Origin: USCg-Taylor sp050740455
Lineage (GTDB): Bacteria; Pseudomonadota; Gammaproteobacteria; JACCXJ01
Direction of reading: 5' to 3'
DNA length: 64,000 nt
Assembly: GCA_050740455.1 (NCBI GenBank)
Contig: JBOIDF010000008.1
Span: 19,584 to 83,583 of the forward strand
The notes under the pieces are model-generated. The model saw nothing but the letters and a program-made list of their open reading frames with translations, was not told where the DNA came from and did no database searches. Positions within the stretch are counted from its first letter, which is position 1. Each line of letters starts with the position of its first letter. The position numbers and the translations under genes are program-made. This document shows, piece by piece, positions 42,381 through 51,505 of this stretch.

Positions 42381-43437
42381 ACCGGTGCTGATGATGGCCG
42401 GCGGTACGGGAGGACATATTTTCCCCGCTCTCGCGGTGGCCGAACGGCTGCGCGACTTGGGCGTGCCCCTGATTTGGCTTGGGACTCGAGGCGGGCTGGA
42501 AGCGATCATTGTCCCTAAGGCGGGTTTCGATCTTATTACCATCGCCGTATCCGGGTTCCGGGGCAAAGTGCTGATCAAGCAGGTCATCGCACCGCTGCAG
42601 ATCGTGTTCGCGCTGCTCCAGTGTCTCGTGCTCTTGGTACGCCGGCGGCCCGCGGCTGTCGTCGGTATGGGTGGATTCACAAGCGGGCCCGGAGGCATCG
42701 CCGCCTGGCTTTTGCGGATCCCGCTGATCATCCACGAGCAGAACGCGGTGGCGGGACTCACGAACCGTTTATTGTCGCCCTTGGCTACCCGTGTCCTGGA
42801 GTCTTTCCCCGGCACCTTCGCGCGCGTCAGAACCGCGGTTCACACGGGTAATCCGGTGCGCCGCGAGGTATTGAGCGTCCGCCGCGTAGCGCACGCTCAG
42901 GCGGAATTGCGGATTTTGATCCTCGGCGGTAGTCAGGGTGCCTTGGTTCTCAACCGCGTCGTACCCGAGGCCGTCGCGCGCCTGGGATCCCCGGCGGTCC
43001 GGATATGGCATCAGGTCGGGGCTTCCGATCAGGGCGCCACCGGGCAGCGCTACACGGCCTTTGGGGTGCGGGCCAAAGTCGATGTATTCATTGACGACAT
43101 GGCTGCGGCCTACGCATGGGCGGACATCGCGATTTGCCGTGCCGGCGCCTCCACGCTGTTCGAGCTTGCGGCCGCCTCCGTCCCGGCGATTCTGGTTCCT
43201 TATCCCTCGGCCGTGGACGATCACCAAACCGCGAATGCGCGATTCTTGGCCGACCGCGGCGCGGCGATACTCATACCGCAGCCGCAATTCGACGAAGGGT
43301 GCTTGGCGGAAGTGTTGAGGACACTGGGAGAAGACCCTGAACGCTTGCGAATCATGGCGGCTCGGGTGCACGAGCTCGCCGCGTTAAATGCCACCGCACG
43401 GGTCGTTGACCTGTGTGTGGAGGTGGCGCGTGGTTGA
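42370..43437 (+). CDS. murG: Lipid II synthase MurG
   Basis: A 355-residue GT-B glycosyltransferase that adds GlcNAc to lipid I at the inner face of the membrane. MMAGGTGGHIFPALAVAE is the first glycine-rich loop, WLGTRGGLEAIIVPKAG follows, VGMGGFTSGPGGIAAWL and IIHEQNAVAGLTNRLL bind lipid I, and ILGGSQGALVLN and RAGASTLFELAAASVPAILV form the UDP-GlcNAc site. ATG at 42370 gives the usual N-terminus; GTG at 42367 is possible. murC starts eight bases before its end. Confidence 0.96.
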   Translation: MAGRPVLMMAGGTGGHIFPALAVAERLRDLGVPLIWLGTRGGLEAIIVPKAGFDLITIAVSGFRGKVLIKQVIAPLQIVFALLQCLVLLVRRRPAAVVGMGGFTSGPGGIAAWLLRIPLIIHEQNAVAGLTNRLLSPLATRVLESFPGTFARVRTAVHTGNPVRREVLSVRRVAHAQAELRILILGGSQGALVLNRVVPEAVARLGSPAVRIWHQVGASDQGATGQRYTAFGVRAKVDVFIDDMAAAYAWADIAICRAGASTLFELAAASVPAILVPYPSAVDDHQTANARFLADRGAAILIPQPQFDEGCLAEVLRTLGEDPERLRIMAARVHELAALNATARVVDLCVEVARG

Positions 43438-44863
43438 AAGCGAAACCTCGAGTATGCGCCGGGTAAAGACGATTCACTTTGTCGGGATCGGCGGGGCCGG
43501 CATGAGCGGGATCGCCGAGGTTCTCCACAACCTCGGCTACCGCGTTTCCGGTTCCGATCTCCACGATAACGCCAGCACGGAACGCTTGAAACGGCTGGGT
43601 ATCCGTATAGTCCTCGGGCACCGTGCGGAAAGTATCGCCGAGGCGGACGTCCTGGTCGTATCGAGCGCCGTCGGCGCCGATAACGTCGAGGTCCTCGCGG
43701 CGCGGGGAAGTAGAATACCGGTCGTGCCGCGCGCGGAGATGCTGGCTGAGCTCATGCGCTTTCGTTACGGGATCGCGGTCGCGGGCACCCACGGAAAAAC
43801 GACAACCACGAGCCTCATCGCGAGTCTGTTGGCGAGGGCCGGTCTCGATCCTACCTTCGTGATCGGCGGGCGGCTGAATAGCGTGGCGAGCCACGCGCGG
43901 CTCGGGAGCGGGAAATACCTCGTCGCCGAAGCCGATGAGAGCGACACCTCGTTTCTGTATCTCAAACCCGTGATCGCGGTCCTGACCAATATCGACGCCG
44001 ATCACCTGGGCAGCTATCGCAATGATTTTTCCCGCCTGCGCGAGGCCTTTTTAGAGTTCTTGCATCACCTGCCGTTCTACGGGTTGGCCGTCGTATGCAT
44101 GGACGACCCGGTCATTCGGGACATTCTAGGGTGCGTGTCGCGGCCATTGCTGACCTACGGGATCGACACGCAGGCGGACATACGCGCGGAGGTACTGTGG
44201 CAAGAACGCGGCACCACGCGCTTTCGAGTCACCTCTTTGGAGGGTAACTCGATGGACCTCACGCTCAGTTTACCGGGGGCACATAACGTCTTGAACGCGC
44301 TCGCGGCGATCGCTGTCGCGCGCGAGCTCAACATCGCTGATGAGGTGATTAAAGCAGGCCTGGAGCGCTTTGAGGGCATTGCCCGGCGATCGCAATTCTT
44401 CGGTGAGATCCGGATCGGAGCGGCGCGCGTGCTTTTGATCGATGACTACGGTCACCATCCACGCGAGATCGCCGCGACTTTGGCGGCAGTGCGGGCGGGC
44501 TGGCCCAATCGGAGACTGGTCGTCGCTTTCCAGCCCCATCGTTACACGCGTACCGAGGACTTGTTCCAGGATTTCGTCGAGGTTCTATCATCCTTGGATA
44601 CCTTAGTCTTGTTCGAGACCTATGCGGCAGGTGAAACCTACGTCGCAAGCGCCGACAGCCGCGCCCTTTGCCGCGCCATACAGGGCCGCGGCGGCGCCGA
44701 TGCTCTGTTGCTCGGTCAACCCTCGGAACTAGCCGCCGAGTTACCCCGGATGGTCAGCGACGGCTGCATCCTGCTTATACTCGGCGCCGGCAATGTTGGC
44801 GCCGCTGCGCCACAACTATGGCGTTATTACGGCGCCGGGCAAGAATTGGCGGCGGTATGTTAA
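43430..44863 (+). CDS. murC: UDP-MurNAc-L-alanine ligase MurC
   Basis: A 477-residue ligase that adds the first amino acid, L-alanine, to UDP-MurNAc. IHFVGIGGAGMSGIAEVL is the N-terminal glycine-rich loop, GIAVAGTHGKTTTTSLIASL the ATP loop, YLVAEADESDTSFLYLKP and LTNIDADHLGSY are family motifs, and LLIDDYGHHPREIAATL and VAFQPHRYTRTEDLF lie in the C-terminal domain. GTG at 43430 overlaps murG; ATG at 43454 would give a shorter product that still keeps the loop. Confidence 0.96.
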   Translation: MVESETSSMRRVKTIHFVGIGGAGMSGIAEVLHNLGYRVSGSDLHDNASTERLKRLGIRIVLGHRAESIAEADVLVVSSAVGADNVEVLAARGSRIPVVPRAEMLAELMRFRYGIAVAGTHGKTTTTSLIASLLARAGLDPTFVIGGRLNSVASHARLGSGKYLVAEADESDTSFLYLKPVIAVLTNIDADHLGSYRNDFSRLREAFLEFLHHLPFYGLAVVCMDDPVIRDILGCVSRPLLTYGIDTQADIRAEVLWQERGTTRFRVTSLEGNSMDLTLSLPGAHNVLNALAAIAVARELNIADEVIKAGLERFEGIARRSQFFGEIRIGAARVLLIDDYGHHPREIAATLAAVRAGWPNRRLVVAFQPHRYTRTEDLFQDFVEVLSSLDTLVLFETYAAGETYVASADSRALCRAIQGRGGADALLLGQPSELAAELPRMVSDGCILLILGAGNVGAAAPQLWRYYGAGQELAAVC

Positions 44864-45816
44864 CGCAGCCGCACGCGCCCTCCCTGGGGATCTTGAAAGG
44901 GGAATGTCACCCGCCGCTGCGAGGCGAACTACGCTACGCCGAGCCCATGTCCAGGCATACCTCGTGGCGTGTCGGGGGACCCGCGGATCGGTTTTACGTT
45001 CCCGCCGACGTTGACGATCTGGTGGCCTTTATCCGCCGGCTCCCGCGCGCGGAACCGGTCTTGTGGGTGGGTCTGGGCAGTAACTTGCTGGTGCGCGAGG
45101 GCGGGATCCGCGGTGCGGTGATTTGTACAGCGGGTGTTTTCGACAGACTGGAAATAACCCGTGGCCATACCTTATGGGCCGGTTGCGGAGTCGCCTGCGC
45201 GAAGGCGGCTCGCTTTGCCGCAAGAGCCGGTTACAGGGGCGGGGAGTTTTTAGCGGGTGTTCCCGGAACCCTGGGAGGGGCGCTCGCGATGAATGCCGGC
45301 GCCTACGGCGGACAGACGTGGGATCTCATAAGAAGCGTTGAAACCGTGGACCGTGAAGGCGTCCGACGGACACGCGAACGGCAGGAGTTCGTTCCGGGTT
45401 ACCGCCGCCTTAGCGGTCTACAAGATGATGAATGGTTCCTAGGCGCCGAACTGGCCCTAGAGCCGGATCCCGAGCGTCGCGGCATGCAACGCATCAAGTC
45501 CCTCATGATGCGGCGGGCGGCTGCACAGCCGATCCACCAGCGCTGTTGCGGCTCCGTATTTAGCAATCCCCGCGGGGATCACGCGGCTCGCCTGATCGAA
45601 GCAAGCGGCCTGAAAGGCTTGTCCGTCGGCGAGGCCCGTGTCTCGGAAAAGCATGCTAATTTCATAGTAAACCTCGGAAAGGCAAGCGCCACCGACATCG
45701 AAGCCCTGATCGAGAAGATTCAAGCGACGGTGGAGTCGGCGCAAGCCGTACGGCTGGCGCTGGAGGTCAAGATCGTGGGCGAAGCTATGCGGTCCGCCTG
45801 TAGCGAGGGCCCATGA
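44857..45816 (+). CDS. murB: UDP-N-acetylenolpyruvoylglucosamine reductase MurB
   Basis: A 319-residue FAD enzyme that reduces the MurA product to UDP-MurNAc. SRHTSWRVGGPADRFYVPA and VLWVGLGSNLLVREGGIRG bind FAD, FLAGVPGTLGGALAMNAGAY is the central signature, and CCGSVFSNPRGDHAARLIEA holds the catalytic Ser. The compact form with SEKHANFIVN near the end is of the MurB type II kind. ATG at 44857 overlaps the end of murC; the frame is open earlier only within murC. ddlB follows with ATGA overlap. Confidence 0.95.
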   Translation: MLTQPHAPSLGILKGECHPPLRGELRYAEPMSRHTSWRVGGPADRFYVPADVDDLVAFIRRLPRAEPVLWVGLGSNLLVREGGIRGAVICTAGVFDRLEITRGHTLWAGCGVACAKAARFAARAGYRGGEFLAGVPGTLGGALAMNAGAYGGQTWDLIRSVETVDREGVRRTRERQEFVPGYRRLSGLQDDEWFLGAELALEPDPERRGMQRIKSLMMRRAAAQPIHQRCCGSVFSNPRGDHAARLIEASGLKGLSVGEARVSEKHANFIVNLGKASATDIEALIEKIQATVESAQAVRLALEVKIVGEAMRSACSEGP

Positions 45817-46760
45817 GTAAGTTCATGCACGTGGCGGTGCTCATGGGCGGTGACTCGGCGGAGCGTGTGATTTCGCTCGAGAGCGGGAATGCGGTGCTCG
45901 CGGCACTCAAGCGCAAGGGGGTGAATGCGGTGCCTGTTGATCTCGACGCGCAAGTGTTGGAACGATTGCGAAGCGGCGGCTATGACTGCGCTTTTATCGC
46001 CCTGCATGGCCGGGGTGGTGAGGACGGACAGATCCAAGGCGCCCTCGAAACCTTGCGGATCCCATACACGGGAAGCGGCGTGTTGGGCTCGGCGTTGGCG
46101 ATGGACAAGATCAAAGCCAAACGGGTGTGGATCGGCGTCGGTTTGCCGACGCCGCCTTTCGTCGAGATGAAAGAGGATTCTGATGCGCAGGCTGTCGTCT
46201 CCGCCTTGGGGTTGCCCATCATGGTGAAACCCGCGTGCGAGGGTTCGAGCATCGGCGCGAGCAAGGTGGACGATCCGGAGAGCCTAAGCGAGGCTTGGAA
46301 ATCCGCCGCCCAGTTTGATGAGAGCATCATCGCGGAGCGCTGGATCACGGGGCGCGAATATACCGTTGCCGTGCTGCACGAAGAAGCCCTGCCGATGATT
46401 AGGCTGGAGACGCCGCGGTTATTCTACGATTACGAGGCGAAGTATCACGACGATCGCACCCGCTATATTTGCCCCGCGGAGCTCCCCGTGGAGCGGGAGC
46501 GCGAGTATCAAGCGTTGGCGGTGCACGCCTTTCAGACCTTGGGTGCGCGCGGCTGGGGGCGCGTTGACATGCTGGTTGATCATGCGGACCGGCCGTGGCT
46601 TATCGAAGTGAACACGGTGCCCGGGATGACGGGCCATAGCCTGGTCCCGATGGCCGCGAAGACGGCCGGCATATCATTTGACGATCTGGTGATGAAGATA
46701 CTGCAAACGGCGCGTTTGACGCGGATCGCCAAGGCTACTAAAAACGGGGTTGTGGCGTGA
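45813..46760 (+). CDS. ddlB: D-alanine-D-alanine ligase
   Basis: A 315-residue ATP-grasp enzyme that makes the D-Ala-D-Ala dipeptide for MurF. VAVLMGGDSAERVISLESG opens it, CAFIALHGRGGEDGQIQG is the first D-Ala region, KPACEGSSIGASKVD and IAERWITGREYTVAVL bind ATP, and WLIEVNTVPGMTGHSLVP contains the metal-binding Glu and Asn. It is encoded inside the dcw cluster, as DdlB usually is. The ATG overlaps the murB stop and the ftsQ GTG overlaps its own stop. Confidence 0.96.
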   Translation: MSKFMHVAVLMGGDSAERVISLESGNAVLAALKRKGVNAVPVDLDAQVLERLRSGGYDCAFIALHGRGGEDGQIQGALETLRIPYTGSGVLGSALAMDKIKAKRVWIGVGLPTPPFVEMKEDSDAQAVVSALGLPIMVKPACEGSSIGASKVDDPESLSEAWKSAAQFDESIIAERWITGREYTVAVLHEEALPMIRLETPRLFYDYEAKYHDDRTRYICPAELPVEREREYQALAVHAFQTLGARGWGRVDMLVDHADRPWLIEVNTVPGMTGHSLVPMAAKTAGISFDDLVMKILQTARLTRIAKATKNGVVA

Positions 46761-47524
46761 AGCGCGAGCGGCGAAATCGGCGTATTGCAAGAACCCCGGT
46801 TTGCTGCAACAACTATCGTTGGATTGTATTGGTCACCGTTTTTGTGGTCGTGGATCTGACCGCGCTGGTTGCATGGGCGGTGACACGGATCACCGATCCG
46901 GCCGCAATGCCCATTCGCGAGGTGTTTATCGAAGGCGAGTTTCGTCACATCAAGCCGGGCGATCTCCGGGCGCTGATCGCTCAGGAAGTGTACGGTGGTT
47001 TCTTTACGGTAGGTGTTAACGAGATACAAGATGATCTCAGCCATTATCCGTGGATCAAAAGCGTATCGGTGCGGCGGGTCTGGCCCGATGGCCTCAAGGT
47101 CACGGTGCATGAGCAGCGGCCTGCCGCTCGTTGGGGAGATAAGGGCCTGCTGAGTAACGACGGTGTTTTGTTTCATCCGCCGCAACATACCTATCCGCTC
47201 GGGCTTCCTAAGCTCATCGGCCCCAACGCCACGGAGGTTCAAGTGCTCACCAAGTTCCGCGATCTACAGCGTCGTATGATTGAGATCGGGCTGGAGGTGG
47301 TGAGCTTAAAGCTAAGCCCGCGGCGCTCCTGGAGCTTCGAATTGCGGGGCGGTCCGCTCGTGATCGTGGGCAAGTCCGAGTTCGATCGCCGGGTCGGCCG
47401 TTTCATCGAATACTATCCAAAGGCGATTAGCGGGGCGAGCGTTGCGGTGGCCCGGGTCGATCTGCGTTACACGAATGGCTTCGCCGTACGCACGGGCCGC
47501 CGGTTTAAAGGAGTCGCTGGGTGA
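46757..47524 (+). CDS. ftsQ: Cell division protein FtsQ
   Basis: A 255-residue bitopic divisome protein. A basic cytoplasmic start (MKRERRNRRIARTPVCCNNY) precedes one membrane segment (IVLVTVFVVVDLTALVAWAV). The periplasmic POTRA domain (MPIREVFIEGEFRHIKPGD, LSHYPWIKSVSVRRVWPDGL, VTVHEQRPAARW) and beta domain follow. It binds FtsL and FtsB and recruits later proteins. The start is GTG, overlapping ddlB by four bases. Confidence 0.94.
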   Translation: MKRERRNRRIARTPVCCNNYRWIVLVTVFVVVDLTALVAWAVTRITDPAAMPIREVFIEGEFRHIKPGDLRALIAQEVYGGFFTVGVNEIQDDLSHYPWIKSVSVRRVWPDGLKVTVHEQRPAARWGDKGLLSNDGVLFHPPQHTYPLGLPKLIGPNATEVQVLTKFRDLQRRMIEIGLEVVSLKLSPRRSWSFELRGGPLVIVGKSEFDRRVGRFIEYYPKAISGASVAVARVDLRYTNGFAVRTGRRFKGVAG

Positions 47525-48753
47525 AAAGGCCTGATAAAAGCCTAATCGTGGGGCTCGATATTGGCACCTCGAAGGTGGTTGCGATCGTTGGTGAAATAGC
47601 CTCGGACGGAACCGTAGAAGTCATCGGGGTCGGCTCGAATCCGTCCCGTGGGCTAAAAAAGGGCGTGGTCGTCAACATCGAATCCACTGTTCAGTCGATA
47701 CAGCGAGCCATCGAAGAAGCCGAGTTAATGGCCGGGTGCGAGATTCGTTCGGTGTATGCCGGGATTGCGGGTAGCCACATACGCAGTTTGAATTCGCACG
47801 GCATCGTCGCGATCCGGGATAGCGAGGTGACGCATAGCGATGTCGAGCGCGTCATCGATGCGGCGCGTGCGGTCGCCATTCCTGCGGATCAGAAAATCCT
47901 GCACGTCTTGCCCCAGGAGTTTGTCATCGACAGTCAGGAAGGGATCCGTGAACCCATCGGCATGTCCGGGGTCCGGCTGGAGGCTAAGGTGCACGTGGTG
48001 ACCGGTGCGGTAAGCGCTGCCCAGAACATCGTCAAATGCGTGAAACGGTGCGGATTGGAAGTCGATGACATGATCCTGCAACAGCTCGCTTCAGCCCTAA
48101 CCGTGCTTACCGAAGATGAAAAGGACCTGGGGGTGTGCGTGGCCGATATCGGAGGTGGAACGACCGATATCGCCGTCTACATCGATGGCGCCATTCAGCA
48201 TACGGCAGTCATTCCTATCGCGGGCGATCAGGTGACCAATGACATCGCCGTGGCCCTGAGGACGCCCACCCATAATGCGGAAGATATCAAGATCAAATAT
48301 GCGTGCGCGCTGACGCAGCTCGCGAGCCCCGAAGAGACCATAGAGGTTCCAAGCGTCGGCGATCGGCCTCCCAGACGGCTCATGCGGCAAACACTGGCAG
48401 AGGTCGTTGAGCCTCGCTTTGAAGAGCTGTTTTCACTGATACAAGCGGAGCTCAAGCGAAGCGGTTACGAAGAGATGATGGCCGCGGGCATCGTGCTTAC
48501 CGGCGGTAGCTCGAAGATGGAAGGGGCCATCGAGCTGGCCGAAGAAGTATTTCACCGGCAGGTACGTTTGGGCGTGCCTCAGAATGTGACCGGATTGGTG
48601 GATGTGGTTAGAAACCCTGTTTATTCGACAGGCGTGGGTCTGTTGTTGTTTGGACGCGATAGCGCACGAAGCGGTTCTAGGCCCTCGCGCGTCGAGGGTG
48701 GTTTTTCCGGGGTTTGGGAGCGGATGAAAAATTGGTTTCAGGGACATTTCTAG
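47521..48753 (+). CDS. ftsA: Cell division protein FtsA
   Basis: A 410-residue actin-like ATPase that tethers FtsZ to the membrane. LIVGLDIGTSKVVAIVGEI is the phosphate-1 motif, VCVADIGGGTTDIAVYIDG phosphate-2, and GIVLTGGSSKMEGAIELAEE the adenosine motif. The SHS2-like 1C domain lies at about 85-165. The C-terminal amphipathic helix (SGVWERMKNWFQGHF) inserts into the membrane. GTG at 47521 overlaps the ftsQ stop. ftsZ follows after 34 bases. Confidence 0.97.
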   Translation: MKRPDKSLIVGLDIGTSKVVAIVGEIASDGTVEVIGVGSNPSRGLKKGVVVNIESTVQSIQRAIEEAELMAGCEIRSVYAGIAGSHIRSLNSHGIVAIRDSEVTHSDVERVIDAARAVAIPADQKILHVLPQEFVIDSQEGIREPIGMSGVRLEAKVHVVTGAVSAAQNIVKCVKRCGLEVDDMILQQLASALTVLTEDEKDLGVCVADIGGGTTDIAVYIDGAIQHTAVIPIAGDQVTNDIAVALRTPTHNAEDIKIKYACALTQLASPEETIEVPSVGDRPPRRLMRQTLAEVVEPRFEELFSLIQAELKRSGYEEMMAAGIVLTGGSSKMEGAIELAEEVFHRQVRLGVPQNVTGLVDVVRNPVYSTGVGLLLFGRDSARSGSRPSRVEGGFSGVWERMKNWFQGHF

Positions 48754-48787
48754 GCGTAACGGTATTACAACGAGCGGAGGTTAGGCA

Positions 48788-49927
48788 ATGTTTGAATTAA
48801 TGGATACCTATACACAGAGTGCGGTGATTAAGGTGCTGGGGATCGGCGGGGGCGGCGGCAACGCCGTTCAGCACATGCTGGGAGCCAAGATCGACGGGGT
48901 GGAATTCGTCTGTGCAAATACGGATGCTCAGGCGTTGAAAAACTGCTCGGCCAGGACCATCATCCAGTTCGGCAGCAATATCACCAAGGGCCTCGGCGCG
49001 GGCGCCGATCCGGAGAAAGGACGGCAAGCTGCGCTTGAGGACCGCGATCGGTTCATGGATGTCTTGGACGGCGCGGACATGGTGTTTATCACTGCCGGAC
49101 TGGGTGGCGGGACCGGGACGGGCGCGGCGCCGATTGCGGCGCAGGTGGCCAAGGAGATGGGCATCCTCACGGTGGCCGTGGTGACGAAACCTTTCGCGTT
49201 TGAAGGTAAAAAGCGCGCCGAAATCGCCGGCGACGGTATCCGGCACCTCAGCCAATACGTCGATTCGCTGATCACCATCCCGAATGAGAAGCTAATCGCC
49301 GTGCTCGGCAGGGAGATCAGTTTGCTGAATGCCTTTAGATGCGCTAATGACATATTACTAGGGGCCGTTCAAGGGATCGCCGAGCTGATCACCTGCCCGG
49401 GTCTCATTAATGTTGACTTCGCCGATGTGCGCACGGTGATGTCGGAGATGGGGATGGCGATGATGGGATCGGGCGTGGCTACGGGACCCGACCGCGCCCG
49501 CATTGCGGCGGAATCGGCGATAGCGAGTCCCCTGCTGGAAGACGTTAATCTCTCCGGCGCCAAGGGAATTTTAGTGAATATTACCTCGGGACCGGAGCTC
49601 ACGATGGGTGAGTTCGAGGAAGTCGGAAATACCATTAAGGGCTTTGCATCCGACAGCGCGACCGTGGTGGTGGGAACCGTGATCGATGCGGCCATGACCG
49701 ATGAGGTGCGGGTGACGGTCGTCGCCACGGGCATCGGCACGGAGCCGCGCTCGCTCGCGGAACCGGTGGTGCTGAACAAATCCAAGCCCGTCGCCGAGAT
49801 CGATTACAAGGCGCTCGAGCGCCCGACGGTCATCCGCAACAAGGCAGACAAAGATGTGGTAACTCTCGATAAGGCCAGCCCAAATTATCTTGACATTCCG
49901 GCCTTCTTAAGACGGCAGGCGGATTAA
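48788..49927 (+). CDS. ftsZ: Cell division GTPase FtsZ
   Basis: A 379-residue tubulin-like GTPase that forms the Z ring. IKVLGIGGGGGNAVQHM opens the GTPase domain, GLGGGTGTGAAPIAAQVAK is the tubulin signature, and NVDFADVRTVMSEMGMAMMG contains the synergy-loop Asp region. The conserved C-terminal peptide LDIPAFLRRQ binds FtsA, ZipA and ZapD (the last is encoded at 56716). A strong ggagg lies upstream of ATG at 48788, more than the neighbours have, fitting its need for high expression. Confidence 0.98.
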   Translation: MFELMDTYTQSAVIKVLGIGGGGGNAVQHMLGAKIDGVEFVCANTDAQALKNCSARTIIQFGSNITKGLGAGADPEKGRQAALEDRDRFMDVLDGADMVFITAGLGGGTGTGAAPIAAQVAKEMGILTVAVVTKPFAFEGKKRAEIAGDGIRHLSQYVDSLITIPNEKLIAVLGREISLLNAFRCANDILLGAVQGIAELITCPGLINVDFADVRTVMSEMGMAMMGSGVATGPDRARIAAESAIASPLLEDVNLSGAKGILVNITSGPELTMGEFEEVGNTIKGFASDSATVVVGTVIDAAMTDEVRVTVVATGIGTEPRSLAEPVVLNKSKPVAEIDYKALERPTVIRNKADKDVVTLDKASPNYLDIPAFLRRQAD

Positions 49928-49952
49928 CGCTTTGGTGACACGGGAGGCATTT

Positions 49953-49982
49953 TTGTTGCATTGCGGCATCGCATGTTAGACT
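49953..49982 (+). promoter_or_regulatory. Candidate lpxC promoter with extended -10
   Basis: TAGACT at 49977-49982 is preceded by TGT, an extended -10 form, and TTGTTG stands 18 bases upstream. It lies in the 87-base gap between ftsZ and lpxC. Both boxes are imperfect. Confidence 0.4.
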
Positions 49983-50014
49983 TGCAATAACAACTACTGG
50001 CGAGCGAGGGGGAC

Positions 50015-50926
50015 ATGATAAAACAACGCACTCTCAAAAATGTCATTCGCGCCACAGGGGTAGGCTTACACACCGGGAAAAAGGTATTAGTGACGCTACG
50101 CCCCGCCGCGGCAAACTCCGGGATCATCTTTCGCCGTACGGATCTCAATCCACCGGTGGAAATCCGGGCGCGCGCCGAAAACGTCGGTGATACGCAGCTA
50201 TCGACCAGCCTTGCCAGGGGTGAGGTGCGTATTTCCACCGTGGAGCACTTGCTGTCCGCGTTCGCCGGCCTCGGTATCGATAACGCCTATGTCGATGTCA
50301 GTGCACCCGAGGTTCCGATCATGGACGGGAGCGCGGGGCCGTTTGTCTTTCTGCTACAGTCTTCCGGCATTGAGGAACAGAACGCCTCGAAGCGGTTTAT
50401 TCGCATCAAACGCAAGCTTGCGGTCGAAGATGGGGATAAATGGGCAAAATTTGAGCCTTTCGATGGTTTTAAAGTGTCATTCTCCATCGAGTTCGATCAT
50501 CCATTTTTTCGCGAGTCGTGCAAGTTCGCGGAAGTCGACTTTTCGACCACCTCGTTCGTAAAGGAAGTCAGCCGCGCGCGCACCTTTGGATTCCTGAAGG
50601 AGGTCGAGATGCTGCGCGAAATGAATTTGGTGTTGGGAGGGAACCTCAGCAATGCCGTCGTCGTTGACGATTACCGCGTGCTAAACGAAGACGGTCTGCG
50701 CTATGAAGATGAGTTTGTAAAACATAAGATTCTGGACGCCATCGGGGATCTTTACTTATTGGGTCACAGCCTTATCGGCGCATTTCATGGCCACAAGTCG
50801 GGACATGCATTAAACAATCGGTTGCTGCGGAAGTTGTTGGAAGATAAAACAGCGTGGGAGCTCGTTAGTTTCAAGGACGAAGTGGAATTGCCGATCAACT
50901 TCATGCGCCCATCGCCGGCCGTATAA
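50015..50926 (+). CDS. lpxC: UDP-3-O-acyl-GlcNAc deacetylase LpxC
   Basis: A 303-residue zinc enzyme of the committed step in lipid A synthesis. QRTLKNVIRATGVGLHTGKK opens the first domain, STVEHLLSAFAGLGIDN holds the first zinc His, and KHKILDAIGDLYLLG supplies the other zinc His and the Asp; HGHKSGHALNNRLL carries the catalytic His. Normal length. gaggggga precedes ATG at 50015. The gene ends the division-wall block, as in related genomes. It shows that the organism makes lipopolysaccharide. Confidence 0.97.
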   Translation: MIKQRTLKNVIRATGVGLHTGKKVLVTLRPAAANSGIIFRRTDLNPPVEIRARAENVGDTQLSTSLARGEVRISTVEHLLSAFAGLGIDNAYVDVSAPEVPIMDGSAGPFVFLLQSSGIEEQNASKRFIRIKRKLAVEDGDKWAKFEPFDGFKVSFSIEFDHPFFRESCKFAEVDFSTTSFVKEVSRARTFGFLKEVEMLREMNLVLGGNLSNAVVVDDYRVLNEDGLRYEDEFVKHKILDAIGDLYLLGHSLIGAFHGHKSGHALNNRLLRKLLEDKTAWELVSFKDEVELPINFMRPSPAV

Positions 50927-50942
50927 GAGGTTTGAAAGGGCC

Positions 50943-51395
50943 TTAACCGTTTTTCGATAGGCGCTCTAAGGCGAGTCCCAAACCGTGATCCGAGCACTGT
51001 TTCGACACAGAGAGCAAGAGGGCGGCGCTGTCTGCTGACAGAACGGGACGCGTAGCGTTCGGTTTGTGCGTGGTTTCTCCCCTAGGGTGGATCCTCACAT
51101 GAAAGTCGCGCAGAGCCTCGTTCGGGCATTGTGCCTGTAATCGCTCCATGAGCTGGGGCGCCATCAACCGGACGCGGGCCGCCCAGACAGGCGAAGTTGT
51201 GCTTACGACCAGCGTTTGATCCTGCACATTGGCTACCGTGCAATGATGTTTCCATCCGGGCGGCAACACGCTAAGTAGAGCGCCCTCTAACGCGGCGAGG
51301 CGCCGTGCATGGCTGAGCAGTTTCCCGCACCGGCCGGAAGGATTAATATTGAGCAGCTTGCCAATGGCGATGGCTTGGTGGGGTTGGCGAGGCAC
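50943..51395 (-). CDS. dciA: DUF721 protein, DciA-like helicase loader
   Basis: A 150-residue protein of the DUF721 family. LVVSTTSPVWAARVRLMAPQ and LMERLQAQCPNEALRDFHVR are the conserved DUF721 core, preceded by a basic segment. DciA loads the replicative helicase DnaB in bacteria that lack DnaC. It sits between lpxC and secA on the opposite strand, a usual gammaproteobacterial place, and is divergent from secA. A TATAAT on the minus strand near 51455-51460 may belong to its promoter. Confidence 0.85.
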   Translation of the reverse strand: MPRQPHQAIAIGKLLNINPSGRCGKLLSHARRLAALEGALLSVLPPGWKHHCTVANVQDQTLVVSTTSPVWAARVRLMAPQLMERLQAQCPNEALRDFHVRIHPRGETTHKPNATRPVLSADSAALLLSVSKQCSDHGLGLALERLSKNG

Positions 51396-51505
51396 CGTCG
51401 GGCGTCCGTAGTCAGTTCACGATCTGTCTTCGCTAAGCGCATACTAGATTCAATTATAGCAGTTGCTTTCAAAGCATTTCATACGTTAGATAAGTTCCCA
51501 TTCCT

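Noticed and set aside
51486..51505. Sigma-70 promoter for secA in the dciA-secA gap
   Set aside because: The best pair (TTGCTT, 17 bases, TTAGAT) matches poorly at -10; not supported.
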